Assembly (NCBI GenBank): GCA_023446865.1
Contig: JAEXPL010000197.1
Span: 1-8,372, forward strand
Length of the DNA stretch: 8,372 nt
From: Verrucomicrobiota bacterium
Lineage (GTDB): Bacteria > Verrucomicrobiota > Verrucomicrobiia > Opitutales > Opitutaceae
Direction of reading: 5' to 3'
In this document: in pieces, positions 6,295 to 8,372 of the stretch
Layout of the letters: each line of letters begins with the position of its first letter
Numbering within the stretch: position 1 is the first letter of the stretch
Made by a program: the position numbers and the translations under genes
The notes under the pieces: generated by a model
The model's input: the letters and a program-made list of their open reading frames with translations, nothing else
Told to the model about the DNA's origin: nothing
Database searches by the model: none

Positions 6295-7038
6295 TCAGCT
6301 CGCGGCGAGGCGCAGCGCCACGGTGGTTTTCGAACGCGCGTGCTGGCCGCCGCCGTCGTCCTGCGTTTCGCGCACATGGTCTGTCACCACAAGGTGGTTG
6401 TCGCGGCGCGCGAAGGTGAATTGCTCCTTCTCGGTGTGCTCGAAGCCGATCATGACCATCACGCGGCCCTTGAGGCGCAGGCTGCTTTCGGCGGCGAGCG
6501 GGGTCCCGTCGGCGGCGATCCACACCCGTGCCGTGCCGTCGATCTCCTTGATCCCCTTCCTGTCCTCGGCGCTGAGCGGTGGCTCGAGCTTGAACGTGAG
6601 CAAACGGGCGGGCTGCCCGTTCCAGTGGTCCGCCTTCTCCTCGAGCAGTTTTGCGCAGGCGAGGCTGCGGGCGAGATCCCGGCTGGCGGCGAGATAGTCG
6701 TGCACCTGCGTGGCGCTGAGGCGCGACATGGCCTCGCGGGTGGGGGCCGGTTGTTTGGGCTGGCCGACGTTCTCGTTGGCTTCCCGGGCGGCGGCGGCGA
6801 GTTGCTCCGGTGCCCAGGTGATGTGGAGTCCATTGGCATCGAGGGCGACTCCGGCGGTGGCGCGGCCCTCGCGAACCTCCGGCTTCTTCGCTTCTCCGCC
6901 GGAGTCCGTGAAACTGAACTCGATGGTCCCGGCAAGGGGCTGCGGTGCATCCAAACGCTGCAGTGCCTCCCGGAGATCGGAGAGCGCATCGGCGCGGAGC
7001 GTGGCGGCGGTGAGGAGCAACAGGATGAGATGGCGCAT
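6295..7038 (-). CDS. Small secreted protein of unknown function (possibly LolA-like fold)
   Basis: A 247-aa protein with a clear signal peptide (MRHLILLLLTAATLRADA, cleavage near residue 16-18), so periplasmic or exported. I do not recognise a family motif with certainty. The mature part starts with a helical segment (SDLREALQRLD) and a beta-type stretch (LAGTIEFSFTD). A helical middle region with many Ala, Glu and Leu follows, including YLAASRDLARSLACAKLLEE. It ends in alternating strands such as LLTFKLEPPL, ARVWIAADGTPLAAESSLRLKG, MVMIGFEHTEKEQFTF and NHLVVTDHV. The pattern 'variable protein, WIAADGTPL, curved beta sheet' is reminiscent of outer-membrane lipoprotein-sorting (LolA/LolB-type) folds, but that is only an impression. 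It is convergent with dus and the inserted gene, and divergent from the L,D-transpeptidase gene, with 120 bp between starts. The frame remains open upstream to 8241, but that part is antisense to the transpeptidase gene, and the signal peptide fixes the start at 7038. Confidence 0.75.
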   Translation of the reverse strand: MRHLILLLLTAATLRADALSDLREALQRLDAPQPLAGTIEFSFTDSGGEAKKPEVREGRATAGVALDANGLHITWAPEQLAAAAREANENVGQPKQPAPTREAMSRLSATQVHDYLAASRDLARSLACAKLLEEKADHWNGQPARLLTFKLEPPLSAEDRKGIKEIDGTARVWIAADGTPLAAESSLRLKGRVMVMIGFEHTEKEQFTFARRDNHLVVTDHVRETQDDGGGQHARSKTTVALRLAAS

Positions 7039-7158
7039 CGTGCGGAGACCGACAGGGGCGGTGCCCCGCAGTTCCCGGTACGGGGCGAACGGCGAGAGGG
7101 AGGGGGCGAACGGGTCGTCGACGGGTGGCTCCGGGCTTGAGTCGGGGCGGCGTCCGCA
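7039..7158. promoter_or_regulatory. Divergent intergenic region with an 11-bp direct repeat
   Basis: The 120 bp between the divergent starts should hold promoters for both genes. GGGGCGAACGG occurs twice (7082-7092 and 7103-7113) with 21 bp between starts, about two helical turns. That would suit a transcription factor binding the same DNA face twice. A small hairpin, GGGGC, GGT, GCCCC (7055-7067), lies in the leader of the minus-strand gene. No clear -10/-35 pair was seen. Confidence 0.3.
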
Positions 7159-8325
7159 TTGGCTTCGGGGTGCTTGGCCCAACGGCGTATCCCAACCCCA
7201 CGTTTGCGCGGCCGCATCCGGTTTGCCGTGAGTGCCGGATTGGTCGCGCTTGCCCTGCTGGCCGCAGGCGGAGCGACGGCTTGGTGGGCGCTTCACGGTC
7301 GGACGCGCGCTCCGCGCCCGTCGGTGGCCGGTTCGACGCCGAAGGCCGGCGCGAAGCTCGCCGTCTCGACGGCCGACTCCGCGGCATCGATTGCGACGCC
7401 CCGGCCCGCTGCGCCGGCACCGGCGGAGCCGACGCCGGCGGTGAGGTTTGCGCCCCCCGACGTGTATCCGAGAGCACCGGCCACGTGGTTCGAGGCGCAG
7501 GTGGCGCTGGCGCGGGCGGGGTTCTCGTGCGGCTCGATCGACGGCGTGGGCGGGGCGCAGACGGTTGCGGCGTGGCAGGCGTTCCAGGCACAGGCGGGAT
7601 TGGCGGAGACGAGCTGGCTCGACCCGCGTACCTGCGAGGCGCTGCCGCTGGAGGAGCCGCCCACCACGAAGTACACCGTGACCACCGCCGACCTCGCGCG
7701 GCTGCAACCGCTCAGCCCGACCTGGCTGGGCAAGTCGGAGCAGACGGCGCTCGATTTCGAGACGCTGCTCGAGCTTGTGGCGGAACGATCCCGCGCGCAT
7801 CCCAACCTGCTCCGGAAACTCAACCCGGGCTTCGACTGGGAGAAGGCGACCGCGGGTGCGGTGGTGGTCGTGCCCGCGGCGGAGCGGACCGCGCCGCGCG
7901 GCGCCGCGGCGGCGATCCACATCCAGCTCGGGGCGCACACGCTGCTGGTGTACGACGGCGAAGGGCGGCTGGGCGCGCATTTCCCGGTGAGCATCGCGAA
8001 GAAGGTGGAGAAGCGGCCGGTGGGCGAGCTGCACGTCGCGGTTGCGGCGCCGAATCCCAACTACACCTTCGATCCCGAGGTGTTCCCCGAATCGCCCGAG
8101 GCGCAGGAACTCGGCCGCAAGCTGATCATCCCGCCCGGGCCGAACAACCCGGTGGGCGTGGCGTGGATCGGGCTCGATCTCACCGGCTACGGCATCCACG
8201 GCACGCCGAACCCCGAGCAGGTCGGCCGCACCGAGTCGCACGGCTGCTTCCGGCTCGCCAACTGGGACGCTCGCACGCTGCTCGACCTCGTCTGGGCCGG
8301 GATGCCGGTGTACGTGGATCCGTGA
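7159..8325 (+). CDS. Membrane-anchored L,D-transpeptidase (YkuD) with peptidoglycan-binding domain
   Basis: Cell-wall enzyme that forms 3-3 peptide cross-links or attaches proteins to peptidoglycan in the periplasm. At 388 aa it has a basic N-terminus, one membrane helix or uncleaved signal (about 22-45), a Pro/Ala-rich linker (46-105), and a PG_binding_1-like domain (about 109-162, with GFSCGSIDGVGGAQTVAAWQAF). Next come a LysM-like segment (about 171-240, starting YTVTTADL and ending VVVVP) and a YkuD catalytic domain (about 253-388). The active site is complete: His347 in YGIHGT, then SHGCFR with His361, nucleophile Cys363 and Arg365. Two cysteines bracket the binding domain (SCGSIDG and RTCEAL) and could form a disulfide. 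The start is uncertain. The TTG at 7159 has GGGGCGG about 8 nt upstream, while TTG 7174, TTG 7204 and GTG 7228 are in frame and would still leave all or most of the membrane helix. The beta-lactam-insensitive transpeptidase class is certain; its precise substrate is not. Confidence 0.9.
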   Translation: MASGCLAQRRIPTPRLRGRIRFAVSAGLVALALLAAGGATAWWALHGRTRAPRPSVAGSTPKAGAKLAVSTADSAASIATPRPAAPAPAEPTPAVRFAPPDVYPRAPATWFEAQVALARAGFSCGSIDGVGGAQTVAAWQAFQAQAGLAETSWLDPRTCEALPLEEPPTTKYTVTTADLARLQPLSPTWLGKSEQTALDFETLLELVAERSRAHPNLLRKLNPGFDWEKATAGAVVVVPAAERTAPRGAAAAIHIQLGAHTLLVYDGEGRLGAHFPVSIAKKVEKRPVGELHVAVAAPNPNYTFDPEVFPESPEAQELGRKLIIPPGPNNPVGVAWIGLDLTGYGIHGTPNPEQVGRTESHGCFRLANWDARTLLDLVWAGMPVYVDP

Positions 8326-8372
8326 GGGGCCGGCCCGGACGCGCAGGGTTCTGGTGGGCTCTGCTCCCCCCC

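Noticed and set aside
7039..8241. Upstream extension of the minus-strand secreted-protein frame to 648 codons
   Set aside because: The extra part is antisense to the L,D-transpeptidase, is Arg-rich and featureless, and would bury the clear signal peptide that starts at 7038.

Overview
The window is high-GC, gene-dense bacterial DNA. It most likely comes from a member of the Verrucomicrobiota, probably Opitutaceae. This is inferred from the style of the proteins, not from a marker gene: a secreted GH44 glycanase, a secreted Ig plus delta-60-repeat protein, and a shared C-terminal module (a '[DE]DG..NLL..A.G' segment, then a beta-rich domain ending HRFLRL[RK]) of a kind I associate with secreted proteins of that phylum. 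No RNA genes, CRISPR arrays, transposases or integrases were found.

Layout. (1) Positions 1-1730, + strand: the 3' part of a glycoside hydrolase family 44 gene, cut by the left edge. (2) 1731-2096: a 366-bp gene-free stretch rich in hairpins, ending in a leader hairpin and ribosome binding site. (3) 2097-3203, + strand: a complete tRNA-dihydrouridine synthase gene of the DusB/NifR3 type. (4) 3204-6279: an apparent insertion. It holds one gene (3335-6094, + strand) for a secreted Ig/delta-60-repeat protein and ends in a second copy of the last 23 codons of dus. The two 71-bp copies (3133-3203 and 6209-6279) differ at one base, a synonymous change. (5) 6295-7038, - strand: a small secreted protein that probably faced dus directly, 15 bp away, before the insertion. 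(6) 7159-8325, + strand, divergent from the previous gene: a membrane-anchored L,D-transpeptidase.

The main point of interest is region 4. A single gene of visibly lower GC sits between direct repeats of a host gene's 3' end, and dus is left with an intact reading frame. This is the layout of site-specific integration into a gene terminus, but no recombinase is present. By-eye alignment also suggests that the spacer after the first dus tail (3211-3306) and the spacer before the second (6116-6223) are diverged copies of each other. That includes a degenerate third start of the dus tail at 3295-3306. The locus could therefore be a small array of cassettes that use the dus tail as their recombination site. 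This is a hypothesis; only the repeat itself is directly visible.

Functionally the genes look like ordinary neighbours rather than one pathway: polysaccharide degradation (GH44), tRNA modification (Dus), an exported repeat protein, an exported small protein and peptidoglycan cross-linking (L,D-transpeptidase).
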